From CAYQQQ01 sp964420125 (GTDB lineage Bacteria > Actinomycetota > Acidimicrobiia > Acidimicrobiales > Microtrichaceae), in contig CAYQQQ010000005.1 in assembly GCA_964420125.1 (NCBI GenBank), forward strand, positions 62,001 to 126,000: a stretch of 64,000 nucleotides of DNA, read 5' to 3'. Below the pieces are notes generated by a model, which ran no database searches, was not told the DNA's origin, and saw only the letters and a program-made list of their open reading frames with translations. Shown here piece by piece: positions 50,598 through 58,557 of the stretch. A program made the position numbers and the translations under genes. Each line of letters begins with the position of its first letter. Position 1 is the first letter of the stretch.

Positions 50598-51278
50598 ATG
50601 GAGCGCGCCAGCGAACCCGCCGGACCACGACCCGCATCCGCGCGCACGACCGTGCGGCGGGGCGCGCACCGTGCGATCTACGACCGCGAGGTGATCCTGG
50701 GCATCATCGACGAGTCGTCGGTGTGCCACGTCGGGGTGAGCACGCCGGAGGGCCCGCTGGTGCTGCCGATGTCCCACGGCAGGGACGACGAGCACCTGTA
50801 CCTCCACGGGGCACCGGCCAGCAGCGTGCTCAACGCCGCGATCGACCACGGGGTGTGCGTCACGTTCACCCTGCTCGACGGCTACGTGCTCGCCCGCTCC
50901 GCGTACCACAACTCGGTCAACTACCGCAGCGTGGTGGTCCGTGGGCGGGCCGAACGCCTGGAAGGGGAGCGCAAGGTCCACGGTCTGCGGCGGATCGCCG
51001 ACCACGTCGTGGCCACCTGGGATGCGGGTCGGGCACCCACCGATCAGGAGATCCGCCGGACGCTGGTGGTGGCCGTCCCGTTGGCGGAGGCGTCGGCCAA
51101 GGCGCGTGCCGGCGACCCGAGCGACGAGGACGCCGACCTGGCGGGCCCGTGGTGGGCCGGCACGGTGCCGTTGCGGCTCTGCGCCGCCCCCGCGGTGCCT
51201 GCGGCGGACCTCGCCGAGGGGATCGAGCTGCCGGCGACGGTGCGGCAGCTGCAGGAGCACCTGGCAGGGCCCGGGTAG
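50598..51278 (+). CDS. pyridoxamine 5'-phosphate oxidase-related flavin-binding protein
   Basis: This 226-aa protein fits the split-barrel FMN-binding (PNPOx-like, NimA-related) family. It has YDREVILGIIDESSVCHVGVSTPEGPLVLPMSHGRDDEHLYLHGAPASSVLNAAI, then VTFTLLDGYVLARSAYHNSVNYRSVVVRGRAERLEGERK. The HGA...S pattern and Y/S/N residues are typical of FMN phosphate binding. Its TAG stop starts a TAGCGT hexamer for the next gene. The substrate is unknown; heme- or F420-linked relatives exist. Confidence 0.8.
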   Translation: MERASEPAGPRPASARTTVRRGAHRAIYDREVILGIIDESSVCHVGVSTPEGPLVLPMSHGRDDEHLYLHGAPASSVLNAAIDHGVCVTFTLLDGYVLARSAYHNSVNYRSVVVRGRAERLEGERKVHGLRRIADHVVATWDAGRAPTDQEIRRTLVVAVPLAEASAKARAGDPSDEDADLAGPWWAGTVPLRLCAAPAVPAADLAEGIELPATVRQLQEHLAGPG

Positions 51279-51281
51279 CGT
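51276..51281 (+). promoter_or_regulatory. -10 hexamer TAGCGT for the SDR gene, including the upstream stop codon
   Basis: TAGCGT begins with the TAG stop of the flavin-binding gene and ends 7 bases before the ATG at 51289. A separate leaderless transcript from within an apparent operon is implied. Confidence 0.45.
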
Positions 51282-51288
51282 CTCGTCG

Positions 51289-52038
51289 ATGGACCTCCGA
51301 CTCGACGGCAAGGTGGCGCTGGTGACCGGGGCGTCCCGGGGCATCGGCAAGGCGATCGCCGGAGCGTTCGCTGCGTCGGGAGCCTCGGTGATGCTGTCCA
51401 GCCGGAAGCGGGACGCCCTCGAGGCTGCCGCGGACGAGCTGCATCCCGACGGCGACGCTCAGGTGGACGTGTTCGCGGCCAACGCCGGTGATCCGATGGC
51501 GGCAGAGGCGTGCGTGGCGGCTGCCATGGAGCGGTTCGGCCGCATCGACGTGCTCGTGAACAACGCCGCCACCAACCCCTACATGGGATCGATGATCGAC
51601 ATCGATCTGCCCCGCCTGGACAAGACGCACGAGGTGAACCTGCGGGGGCCCTTCGTGTGGTCGCAGCTGGTGTGGCGGGCGAGCATGTCCGACCACGGGG
51701 GTTCGATCCTCAACGTCTCCTCCATCGGCGCGTTGATGGTCGAGACCTCACTCGGCCACTACAACGTGACCAAGGCGGCGCTGCTCCACCTGACCCGGTC
51801 GCTGGCCAAGGAGCTGGCTCCAGGGGTGCGGGTCAACGCCATCGCCCCCGGCCTGGTGAAGACCGACATGGCGCGTGCCCTGTGGGAGCCCAACGAGGCG
51901 GCGCTGTCCGAGGCCGTTCCCCTCGGACGCCTGGGCCAGCCGGAGGACGTCGCCGCGGCGGCGGTGTTCCTCAGCTCGGACGCCGCATCCTGGGTCACCG
52001 GCACGACCCTCGTGGTCGACGGCGGGATGGTGCTGTGA
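51289..52038 (+). CDS. short-chain dehydrogenase/reductase
   Basis: This 249-aa protein is a classical SDR oxidoreductase. The NAD(P) loop is VTGASRGIGKAIAGAF (residues 13-28), VLVNNAATNPYMG follows, then the catalytic serine in ILNVSSIGALM and the Y-x3-K in YNVTKAALLHL. The C terminus is PEDVAAAAVFLSSDAASWVTGTTLVVDGGMVL, typical of 3-oxoacyl reductases and sugar or alcohol dehydrogenases. Substrate and cofactor preference cannot be read from the sequence. It converges on the VOC gene with only 1 bp between the stops. Confidence 0.85.
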   Translation: MDLRLDGKVALVTGASRGIGKAIAGAFAASGASVMLSSRKRDALEAAADELHPDGDAQVDVFAANAGDPMAAEACVAAAMERFGRIDVLVNNAATNPYMGSMIDIDLPRLDKTHEVNLRGPFVWSQLVWRASMSDHGGSILNVSSIGALMVETSLGHYNVTKAALLHLTRSLAKELAPGVRVNAIAPGLVKTDMARALWEPNEAALSEAVPLGRLGQPEDVAAAAVFLSSDAASWVTGTTLVVDGGMVL

Positions 52039-52039
52039 C

Positions 52040-52897
52040 TCAGCTCGTGTCGGCGCGGGCGGTGGAGGCGATCACGAGGCGCACGCCGAGGTGCTCGTCG
52101 GGCTCCACCGCCCACCGACCCTCGGCCACCCGTCGGGCGCCGGGAACCGAGGCGGGGTCGTCGAAGGTGAAGTAGAGGTGGCGCAACCGGCCGGGTCGGT
52201 CGCCGACCCACTCGGCGATGCCCGCCCGGGTCGCCTCCAGCAGACGGAGCCGACCGGGGTTCTCCCACGCCAGCTCCACCCAGTGGTTGCCGTCGACGGC
52301 CGCGCCGCTGGAGACCACCCGCCCCCCGAGCGCGTCGCGGTAGGTGGCCAAGGCGCCCTCGAGGTCGACCACCGCCAGCACCACGCGGCTGAGGCTGGCG
52401 ATGGGATGGTCGTAGCCCAGCTCCGGGAACCCTTCAGGAGGGTCCGGGTCCGGCGGGAGCTCACCGTGGCGCTGGACCACCTGCAGGACGATGCCGTGCG
52501 CGCCGTCGGCGCCGTAGAGCGCTTCCTGCCATCGGCGGTCGCGGCGATCCGTCTGGCCCAGGCGGAGCCCGGCGGACTCGAGGCGTGCCACCGCCTCGTC
52601 GAGGTCGGAGACCTGGAAGGTGAGGTGGTGGGGCCCCGGGCCCCTGCGGGCCAGGAAGCGGTGCACGAAGTCGCCGCGGCGATCCTCCACACCCCCCGGC
52701 AGGTCCTCGGGGTGCAGGGTCTCCAGCACGAAGCCGTTGGCGTAGCGCAGCTGCAACCAGCTGAACCGCCCGGCCAGGCCCTTGTCGTGGTAGCGGCCCC
52801 CGAGGGCGTCGGCGAACACGGGCCAGGCGTCGGTCATGCGGTGCAGGGCCAGCGCCACGTGCTCGAAGGAGCACCGGAACGGTTCGGACTCGTTCAT
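52040..52897 (-). CDS. VOC (glyoxalase/bleomycin-resistance) domain protein
   Basis: This 285-aa protein has two VOC half-modules: one around SFEHVALALHRMTDAWPVFADALGGRYHD (residues 8-36) and the second from LSRVVLAVVDLEGALATYRDALGGRVVS. Two metal-binding type patterns (His/Glu, as HHLTF and NHWVELAWE) are visible, so a dioxygenase, isomerase or glyoxalase-like metal enzyme is likely. The ATG overlaps the menE stop as ATGA. Its link to menaquinone metabolism is position only. Confidence 0.78.
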   Translation of the reverse strand: MNESEPFRCSFEHVALALHRMTDAWPVFADALGGRYHDKGLAGRFSWLQLRYANGFVLETLHPEDLPGGVEDRRGDFVHRFLARRGPGPHHLTFQVSDLDEAVARLESAGLRLGQTDRRDRRWQEALYGADGAHGIVLQVVQRHGELPPDPDPPEGFPELGYDHPIASLSRVVLAVVDLEGALATYRDALGGRVVSSGAAVDGNHWVELAWENPGRLRLLEATRAGIAEWVGDRPGRLRHLYFTFDDPASVPGARRVAEGRWAVEPDEHLGVRLVIASTARADTS

Positions 52898-53976
52898 CGC
52901 CAGTCGCACAGGCTACGCCGCGCGAGCTTGCCCAGCGAGGTTCTGGGGAGCGCTCCGACGATGCGCAGCTCGCGAGGGGCGGCCGGCGCCGGGAGCACCC
53001 GCCGGACCCACTCGCGCAGCACGTCCAGCTGCGGTGGGTCCGACGGGTCCTCCGCCACGACGAACGCCACCACCCGCTGACCCCACTCCGGGTCGGCCAC
53101 CCCTGTCACGGCTGCCTCCCGGACCAGCGGGTGGGCTTCCAGGCGACGTTCCACGGGTTCAGGCAGCACCTTCTCGGCGCCGGAGACGATGACGTCGTCG
53201 ACGCGTCCCTCGACCACCAGTCGCCCCTCCGCGTCGAGGTGCCCGAGGTCGCCGGTCAGGAACCAGCCGTCCTCGTCGGTGAAGCGTCCGCCCTCCAGCG
53301 GCCTGCCCAGCGTCGGGCTCCGCAGCGCGATCCGCCCCGAGCGGCCCTCGGGTGCGTCGAGGCGCACCTCGACGCCGGGCAGCGGCCGGCCGTCGTAGAC
53401 CACGCCGCCGAAGGTCTCGGTCATCCCGTAGGTGGCCACCGTGCTCGGCGGGCGCCGGGCGGGCACCGCGCTGCCCCCCAGGAGGATGCACCGCCACGGT
53501 CGCCAGTCGATGCGGGCCAGGGCGGTGGGCACGAGGGAGACGTGGGTGGCGCCCGCCTCGGCGGCTGCGTCGACCGCCCGGGCGTCGAAGCCGTCGTGGA
53601 CGACGACGGCTGCTCCGCTGTGCCAGGCCCGGGTGAGCACGGAGAAGCCGCCCACGTGCCACAACGGGAGGCACGCGAGCCACACGGCGTGGGAGTCGGC
53701 CCCGAGCGCCTCCGCGGTCAGACGCGCTGCAGTTCTCACGGTGTCGTGGGTGTGGACCACCAGCCGCGGCTCCCCCGTGGTGCCGGAGGTGGCCACCACC
53801 ACGGCGTCACCGGCCCGCAACCGGGCTTCGCTCGCCGCCCGGACGAGGGCGTCGCGGTGCGGGGCGGGGGCGCGGGGGTCGAGCGGGAGCACCGCGTCGC
53901 CGTCCTCCCAGGCGCGCCGCAGCGCCTCCACGTAGTCCTGACCACCCGGGAGCGCGAGGGGCACGAGGCGGGTCAC
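52894..53976 (-). CDS. menE: o-succinylbenzoate-CoA ligase
   Basis: MenE activates o-succinylbenzoate with CoA and ATP in menaquinone synthesis. The 360-aa adenylate-forming enzyme has VVVATSGTTGEPRLVVHTH (P-loop-like motif), TVATYGMTETFGGVVYDG, GWFLTGDLGHLDAEGRLVVEGRVDDVIVSGAEKV and a C-terminal lysine region (RTSLGKLARR). It is shorter than the ~490-aa MenE of many bacteria, in line with other actinobacterial MenE. The GTG at 53976 follows CACAGT by 6 bases. It is divergent from menA. Confidence 0.87.
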   Translation of the reverse strand: MTRLVPLALPGGQDYVEALRRAWEDGDAVLPLDPRAPAPHRDALVRAASEARLRAGDAVVVATSGTTGEPRLVVHTHDTVRTAARLTAEALGADSHAVWLACLPLWHVGGFSVLTRAWHSGAAVVVHDGFDARAVDAAAEAGATHVSLVPTALARIDWRPWRCILLGGSAVPARRPPSTVATYGMTETFGGVVYDGRPLPGVEVRLDAPEGRSGRIALRSPTLGRPLEGGRFTDEDGWFLTGDLGHLDAEGRLVVEGRVDDVIVSGAEKVLPEPVERRLEAHPLVREAAVTGVADPEWGQRVVAFVVAEDPSDPPQLDVLREWVRRVLPAPAAPRELRIVGALPRTSLGKLARRSLCDWR

Positions 53977-53982
53977 CTGACC

Positions 53983-53988
53983 ACTGTG
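53983..53988 (-). promoter_or_regulatory. -10 hexamer CACAGT for menE
   Basis: On the minus strand CACAGT ends 6 bases before GTG 53976. It matches the leaderless spacing and is 20 bp from the divergent menA -10 at 54009. Confidence 0.35.
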
Positions 53989-54008
53989 CCCGAGCGGGAC
54001 CGGCGTCG

Positions 54009-54014
54009 TAGCAT
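54009..54014 (+). promoter_or_regulatory. -10 hexamer TAGCAT for menA
   Basis: TAGCAT ends 9 bases before ATG 54024. Transcripts would carry at most a few untranslated bases. Confidence 0.35.
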
Positions 54015-54023
54015 CAGAGGTCC

Positions 54024-54944
54024 ATGTCGCGTCGTCCCGACCCCCCCGCCACCCCGCTCCCGGGCTGGCGGCTGTGGTGGCTCGGTGCCCGCCCCCAGAC
54101 CCTCCCCGCTGCGGTGGCGCCGGTGGTGGTGGGCACCGCGGTGGCGGCGGAGGGGGCGGCGGGGTCGATCGTGTGGTGGCGGTTCGCCTGCGCGCTGGTG
54201 GTGGCGGTGTCGGTGCAGGTGGGGACCAACTACGCCAACGACTACGCCGACGGTCGGCGTGGCACCGACGACCCTGCCACCCGGCAGGGTCCACCACGTC
54301 TGGTGGGCAACGGGCTCGCGTCGCCCGGCGAGGTCAAGCGGGCCATGGTGGTGGCCTTCGTGGTGACGCTGCTGGCGGGGGTTCCGCTGGTGGTGTGGGT
54401 CGACTGGTGGTTGGCGCTGGTCGGGGTGGCAGCCGTCGCCGCCGGCTGGTTCTACACCGGCGGACCGAGGCCCTACGGGTACGCCGGCTACGGCGAGCTG
54501 TTCGTGTTCGTGTTCTTCGGGCTGGTCGCCACGGCGGGGTCGGCCTACGTGCAGACCACCACCTTGAGCGCGGCCGCGCTGCTCTGCGGCGCAGCGATGG
54601 GCTGCTGGGCCACGGCGCTGCTGGTGGTGAACAACCTGCGCGACATCCCCGGCGACTCGAGCTCCGGGAAGCGGACCCTGGCGGTGCGCCTCGGAGCCCA
54701 GCCCACCCGGGTGCTCTACACCGCGTTGGTGGTGCTGGCCTTCCTGGCGCTGCCGGCGCTGGTGGCGACAGGGACCACCCCTCTGGTGGCCCTGGCGTTC
54801 GTGGCGGTGGTGGTCGTGCGCGGGGCGGTGCTCGAGGTGCTCTCGGGCGTCGAGGGTCCTCGGCTCATCCCGGTGCTGGTGCAGACCGGCCGGGCCCAGA
54901 TGACCTTCGGCGCCCTGCTCGCCGTCGGCCTCGTGCTGGGGTGA
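54024..54944 (+). CDS. menA: 1,4-dihydroxy-2-naphthoate polyprenyltransferase
   Basis: MenA prenylates dihydroxynaphthoate to demethylmenaquinol in the membrane. The 306-aa UbiA-type protein has about eight membrane helices, the first aspartate-rich motif NYANDYADGRRGTDD (residues 72-86) and the second NNLRDIPGDSSSGKRTLAVRLG (about 197-218). The N-terminal LGARPQTLPAAVAPVVVG is the MenA pattern. It is divergent from menE and convergent with menH. Confidence 0.9.
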   Translation: MSRRPDPPATPLPGWRLWWLGARPQTLPAAVAPVVVGTAVAAEGAAGSIVWWRFACALVVAVSVQVGTNYANDYADGRRGTDDPATRQGPPRLVGNGLASPGEVKRAMVVAFVVTLLAGVPLVVWVDWWLALVGVAAVAAGWFYTGGPRPYGYAGYGELFVFVFFGLVATAGSAYVQTTTLSAAALLCGAAMGCWATALLVVNNLRDIPGDSSSGKRTLAVRLGAQPTRVLYTALVVLAFLALPALVATGTTPLVALAFVAVVVVRGAVLEVLSGVEGPRLIPVLVQTGRAQMTFGALLAVGLVLG

Positions 54945-54961
54945 GCGCAGCCTGCGCCACC
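54940..54961. terminator. bidirectional hairpin between menA and menH
   Basis: GGTG-A-GCGCAG, one C, CTGCGC-CACC gives a 6-bp stem plus 4 bp after a single bulged A. It begins at the menA TGA and faces the convergent menH stop at 54973. No T-run follows on either side. Confidence 0.42.
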
Positions 54962-54972
54962 CGCTCTCATCG

Positions 54973-55716
54973 TCAGCGGAGGAAGTCCTCGACCAGCGCG
55001 GCGACCGTCGTCGGGTCCTCGAGGTGTGCGGCATGGTGCGCCCCGGGGACGATCTCCACCACGGCGTTCTCCCCGATGAGCCCGCCGATGCGCATGGCCT
55101 GCTCGACATAGGCCTCGTCGAGCGCTCCGGCGATCACCAGCACGGGCATCCGGAGCTGCGCCAGCCGGTCCCACAGCGGTGCCGTCGCTCCGGTGCCGCA
55201 GTGGCGGAGCGATCCGGCCAGCCCGGCGGCGGTGTTGGTGGCTCGCTCGTCGGCGAAGCGCGCCCACGGCGGCAGCCCGGCGAACATGGGCATGCGCAGC
55301 CACTCGGCCAGGAACCGCTGCACTCCCACCTCTTCGAGGTGCTGCGCCCGGGCGCGGTCCTCGCGGGCTCGCGCGGCGCGCAGGGTCGGTTCCTCGATGC
55401 CGGCGGTGGTGCCCAGCAGCACCAGCCGGCGCACGGATCCGGGGTGGCGGAGGGCGACGTGCAGCGCCACTCGACCTCCCAGGCTGTAGCCGAACCAGTC
55501 GACCGGCTGGCCGACGCAGGGGCTGGCGGCCACCAGGTGATCGGCGGACCGAGGGCAGTCGAGGCCCGCGAGGTGCGCAGCGGAGCCGTGACCCGGCAGG
55601 TCGGGCGTGAGGAGGTCGCGCCCGAGGCCGAGGTGGTGGCCGAAGGGCCCGAAGCACCCCCCGGTCTGGGTGAACCCGTGCAGCATCGCCAGCGGTGGGG
55701 GTGCGTCCTGATCCAT
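54973..55716 (-). CDS. menH: SHCHC synthase-like alpha/beta hydrolase (MenH)
   Basis: MenH eliminates pyruvate from SEPHCHC in menaquinone synthesis. The 247-aa alpha/beta hydrolase starts PPLAMLHGFTQTGGCFGPFG, then LLTPDLPGHGSA. The nucleophile serine is in DWFGYSLGGRVAL, the aspartate is around IAGALDEAYVEQ and the histidine in IVPGAHHAAHLEDP. The first 15 residues match MenH. A second alpha/beta hydrolase is encoded 2 kb away, so either could be the real SHCHC synthase; this one is better placed by its HGFTQTG motif. A duplicated 12-bp sequence covers its start codon. Confidence 0.78.
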   Translation of the reverse strand: MDQDAPPPLAMLHGFTQTGGCFGPFGHHLGLGRDLLTPDLPGHGSAAHLAGLDCPRSADHLVAASPCVGQPVDWFGYSLGGRVALHVALRHPGSVRRLVLLGTTAGIEEPTLRAARAREDRARAQHLEEVGVQRFLAEWLRMPMFAGLPPWARFADERATNTAAGLAGSLRHCGTGATAPLWDRLAQLRMPVLVIAGALDEAYVEQAMRIGGLIGENAVVEIVPGAHHAAHLEDPTTVAALVEDFLR

Positions 55717-55732
55717 CTACCGTCCTGATCCA
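55704..55732 (+). repeat. 12-bp direct repeat CGTCCTGATCCA at the menH start
   Basis: CGTCCTGATCCA occurs at 55704-55715 and 55721-55732, period 17 bp. The first copy holds the menH start codon (minus strand) and the second sits just upstream, out of frame with it. The 17-bp period duplicates the region around the start without duplicating the reading frame. Confidence 0.5.
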
Positions 55733-55768
55733 CGTGTCGTCCCGATCTCTCCGCGACGCGTTCCACCG

Positions 55769-55774
55769 TAGGCT
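55769..55774 (+). promoter_or_regulatory. -10 hexamer TAGGCT for menD
   Basis: TAGGCT ends 10 bases before ATG 55785. It supports that ATG over the upstream in-frame start at 55695. Confidence 0.32.
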
Positions 55775-55784
55775 GTGGCGCCCC

Positions 55785-57581
55785 ATGACGAACGCGCCCG
55801 ACGACCTGCCCACCGAGGGTGACCTCGCCGCCACCTACTCAGCCACCCTGGTCGACGAGTGGGTGGCGCAGGGGATGACGGATGTGGTGATCTCGCCGGG
55901 TTCGCGCTCCACCCCCTTGGCGGTGGCGTTCGCCCGGGAGCCGCGGCTGCGCCACCACGTGGTCCACGACGAGCGGTCGGCGGCGTACATGGCGCTCGGC
56001 CTCGGCCGGGCGACAGGTCGGGCGGCGGCGGTGCTGTGCACGAGCGGCACCGCGGCGGTGCACTTCCACGCGGCGGTGGTGGAGGCGGACCTGGCGGCGG
56101 TGCCGCTGCTGGTGCTCACCGCCGACCGGCCGGCAGAGCTGCGGGGACGGCTCGCCCCTCAGACGATCGATCAGCGCGACCTCTACGGCACCGCCACGCG
56201 CTGGTACTGCGAGCCCGGACCCCCGGCCGCCGGTGGTGCCCCCTGGTGGCGTGAGCTGGCACGCGACGCGCTGCGCCGCACCGACGGGTTCCCGCCGGGG
56301 CCCGTGCACCTCGATCTGGCGTTCCGAGAGCCGCTCGTGGGCACGGCAGCGACGCTCCCAGCACGTGGCTCGGTGGATGCGCCGCGTGCTGCGAACGACG
56401 GGGCGGGAGCGTCGTGGGGCGTCACCGACGAGGAGGCGGGACGGCTGGCGGCCTCGTTGGCCGGCCGCAGAGGTGTGCTGGTCTGCGGAGAGCGCACCGC
56501 GTGCGACGACCTGGAGTCGGCTGCGGTCTGGCGGCTGGCGGACCACCTGGGTTGGCCGGTGCTCGCCGACCCGCTGAGCGGCGTCCGGCGTCGCCGCACC
56601 GGGGTGGTGTCCACGTTCGACTCCGTGCTGCGCGACCCGCGTTTCGCAGCGGAGGTCCGCCCGGAGGTGGTGGTGCGCTGCGGCGGCCTGCTGGCCTCCA
56701 GGGTGACCAACGAGTGGCTGACGACGAGCGGGGCCATGCAGGTGGCGATCGATCGCGTCGGGCGCTGCCCGGACCCCGAGGGCGTGGTGTCCGTCGCCGT
56801 GACGGCCCGTCCCGCGCTGGTGGCCGAGACGCTGATCGGTGCGCTCGGTGGTCGAACCCGATGTTCCCCCACCTGGCGCGAGGGCTGGGTGGCCGCCGAG
56901 GAGCTGGCACGCGACGCGATCGAGTCGTCGCTGGTGGGCCTCGGCGAGGCCAGCGAGCCGGCGGTCGCCATCGACCTGATGCGGGGCGTGCCCTCGGGGA
57001 CGACCGTGGTGGTGAGCTCGTCGATGCCGGTGCGAGACCTCGAGTGGTTCGCCCTTCCCCGAGGCGACGTCAGGGTGATCGCCAACCGCGGGGCGAACGG
57101 GATCGACGGCGTGACCTCCACGGCGGTCGGTGTGGCGCTGGGCACCGGTGGCCTGACCGTGCTGCTCACCGGCGACCTCGCCTTCCTCCACGATGCGTCG
57201 GCCCTGGTCGCCCTGGCCCGTCGTCCGGTGCAGCTGGTCGTGGTCGTGCTCGACAACGACGGTGGGGGGATCTTCCACTTCCTGCCCCAGGCCAAGGTGC
57301 TGGAGGGCGACCTCTTCGAGGAGCTGTTCGGCACGCCGCACGGCACGGACCTCGTCGGGTTGGCCGGCAGCCACGACCTGCCGGTGGAGCGCGTGGAGTC
57401 GCGGGCGGGGTTCCAGGCGGCGTTGGCCGGGGCGACGGCACGCACCTCGGGCAGGGTCGGTGCCCGGGTGATCGTGGTGGCGGGGGAGCGTCGTCGCAAC
57501 GCGGCGGTGCACAGCCGGGTGCAGTCTGCGGTGGCGAGGGCGCTCGAACAGGCCTCGGGAAGGGGTCGCGGTGTACCGTGA
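55785..57581 (+). CDS. menD: SEPHCHC synthase (MenD)
   Basis: MenD condenses isochorismate with 2-oxoglutarate using thiamine diphosphate. The 598-aa protein has DVVISPGSRSTPLAVAFAREPRLRHHVVHDERSAAYMALGLGRATG with the catalytic glutamate, SGTAAVHFHAAVVEADLAAVPLLVLTADRP, IANRGANGIDGVTSTAVG, and the ThDP motif TGDLAFLHDASAL...VLDNDGGGIFHFLP. The full-length size is typical. The gene is followed after 23 bp by an alpha/beta hydrolase with a strong ribosome binding site. Confidence 0.92.
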   Translation: MTNAPDDLPTEGDLAATYSATLVDEWVAQGMTDVVISPGSRSTPLAVAFAREPRLRHHVVHDERSAAYMALGLGRATGRAAAVLCTSGTAAVHFHAAVVEADLAAVPLLVLTADRPAELRGRLAPQTIDQRDLYGTATRWYCEPGPPAAGGAPWWRELARDALRRTDGFPPGPVHLDLAFREPLVGTAATLPARGSVDAPRAANDGAGASWGVTDEEAGRLAASLAGRRGVLVCGERTACDDLESAAVWRLADHLGWPVLADPLSGVRRRRTGVVSTFDSVLRDPRFAAEVRPEVVVRCGGLLASRVTNEWLTTSGAMQVAIDRVGRCPDPEGVVSVAVTARPALVAETLIGALGGRTRCSPTWREGWVAAEELARDAIESSLVGLGEASEPAVAIDLMRGVPSGTTVVVSSSMPVRDLEWFALPRGDVRVIANRGANGIDGVTSTAVGVALGTGGLTVLLTGDLAFLHDASALVALARRPVQLVVVVLDNDGGGIFHFLPQAKVLEGDLFEELFGTPHGTDLVGLAGSHDLPVERVESRAGFQAALAGATARTSGRVGARVIVVAGERRRNAAVHSRVQSAVARALEQASGRGRGVP

Positions 57582-57590
57582 CCCCCGACC

Positions 57591-57598
57591 AAGGAGGT
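57591..57598 (+). promoter_or_regulatory. strong ribosome binding site AAGGAGGT for the alpha/beta hydrolase
   Basis: AAGGAGGT ends 6 bases before ATG 57605. It is the best Shine-Dalgarno match in the window, contrasting with the leaderless pattern of many neighbours, and fixes this gene's start. Confidence 0.8.
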
Positions 57599-57604
57599 GC
57601 GTCG

Positions 57605-58543
57605 ATGGGGGCAGCTGATCTCGACACCCCGACTCCGCCGGTGCCCAGGACCTGCGGCGAGTCCGTGGTGGCACCAGGGCGAGTCCTGGGATGGGCGGAA
57701 TGGGGTCATCCCGACGGAGATCCCCTCCTGTGGTTCCACGGCACCCCGGGGGCGCGCACCCAGATCCCACCGGCGGTCCACGAGGTGGCGCTGCAGCGAG
57801 GTTTCCGGATCATCGGCGTGGAGCGGCCCGGCACCGGGCGATCGACGGACCACTTCTACGATCGCATCCTCGACGTCGCCCCCGACATCGAGGCACTGGT
57901 CGAGGACCTCGGGCTGGAGCGGTTCGGCGTGGTGGGGCTCTCCGGGGGCGGCCCGTACACGTTGGCGGTGGGCTACGCCATGCCCCAGCGGGTGGTGGTG
58001 GCCTCCACCCTCGGTGGGATCGCGCCGTTGCGGGGTCCCGACGCGGTGTGGTCCTACATGCGGGTGCTGCGGTTCGGAGCGCCCCTGTTCGAGGTCATGC
58101 GGAGCCCGCTCGGCTCCCTGCTGGGCACCTTCGTCGGTTGCGCAGGGTCCTTCGGCGAGCAGATGCTCGACATGTTCGCCCGGCTCGTGGGTGGCAGCGA
58201 CCGCGAGGTCCTGAGCAACCCGCACTTCAAGGCGATGTTCGTCGCGGACCTCCTCGAGGCGGGTGAGCTGCGCGCGGTCACCCACGACCTCGCGCTGTTC
58301 AGCCGGCACTGGGGCTTCCTGCTGGAGGACGTCACGGTCCCGGTGATCGTGTGGCAGGGCCTGGCGGACCCGATCGTGCCGCAGTCGCACGGGCACCACC
58401 TGGCAGCGCGGCTGCCAAGCGCCCAGCTCCGGGTGCGTCACGGCGAGGGCCACTTCGCCGGGTTCTCCGACGTCGCTGCCGTGCTGGACTCGGTGCGGGA
58501 GGTGTGGGCGTTCGAGACGGCGGAGCCGGTCGGGCGCGGCTGA
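57605..58543 (+). CDS. alpha/beta hydrolase
   Basis: This 312-aa alpha/beta hydrolase has an oxyanion loop LLWFHGTPGARTQIPP, the nucleophile serine in FGVVGLSGGGPYTLAVGYAM, and the acid/base residues in VIVWQGLADPIVPQSHG and HGEGHFAGFSD. It lies between menD and menF, so an intermediate menaquinone step could be involved, but nothing else identifies a substrate; it is not obviously MenH-like at the N terminus. The stop codon is in one arm of a hairpin shared with menF. Confidence 0.78.
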   Translation: MGAADLDTPTPPVPRTCGESVVAPGRVLGWAEWGHPDGDPLLWFHGTPGARTQIPPAVHEVALQRGFRIIGVERPGTGRSTDHFYDRILDVAPDIEALVEDLGLERFGVVGLSGGGPYTLAVGYAMPQRVVVASTLGGIAPLRGPDAVWSYMRVLRFGAPLFEVMRSPLGSLLGTFVGCAGSFGEQMLDMFARLVGGSDREVLSNPHFKAMFVADLLEAGELRAVTHDLALFSRHWGFLLEDVTVPVIVWQGLADPIVPQSHGHHLAARLPSAQLRVRHGEGHFAGFSDVAAVLDSVREVWAFETAEPVGRG

Positions 58544-58557
58544 GCCGCACGGCTCAG
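58540..58557. terminator. perfect hairpin holding both convergent stop codons
   Basis: CTGAGCCG-CA-CGGCTCAG is an 8-bp perfect inverted repeat. The TGA of the alpha/beta hydrolase (58541-58543) lies in the left arm and the TGA of menF (minus strand, 58556-58554) in the right arm, so both genes end inside the same symmetrical stem. Bidirectional termination is likely. Confidence 0.55.
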
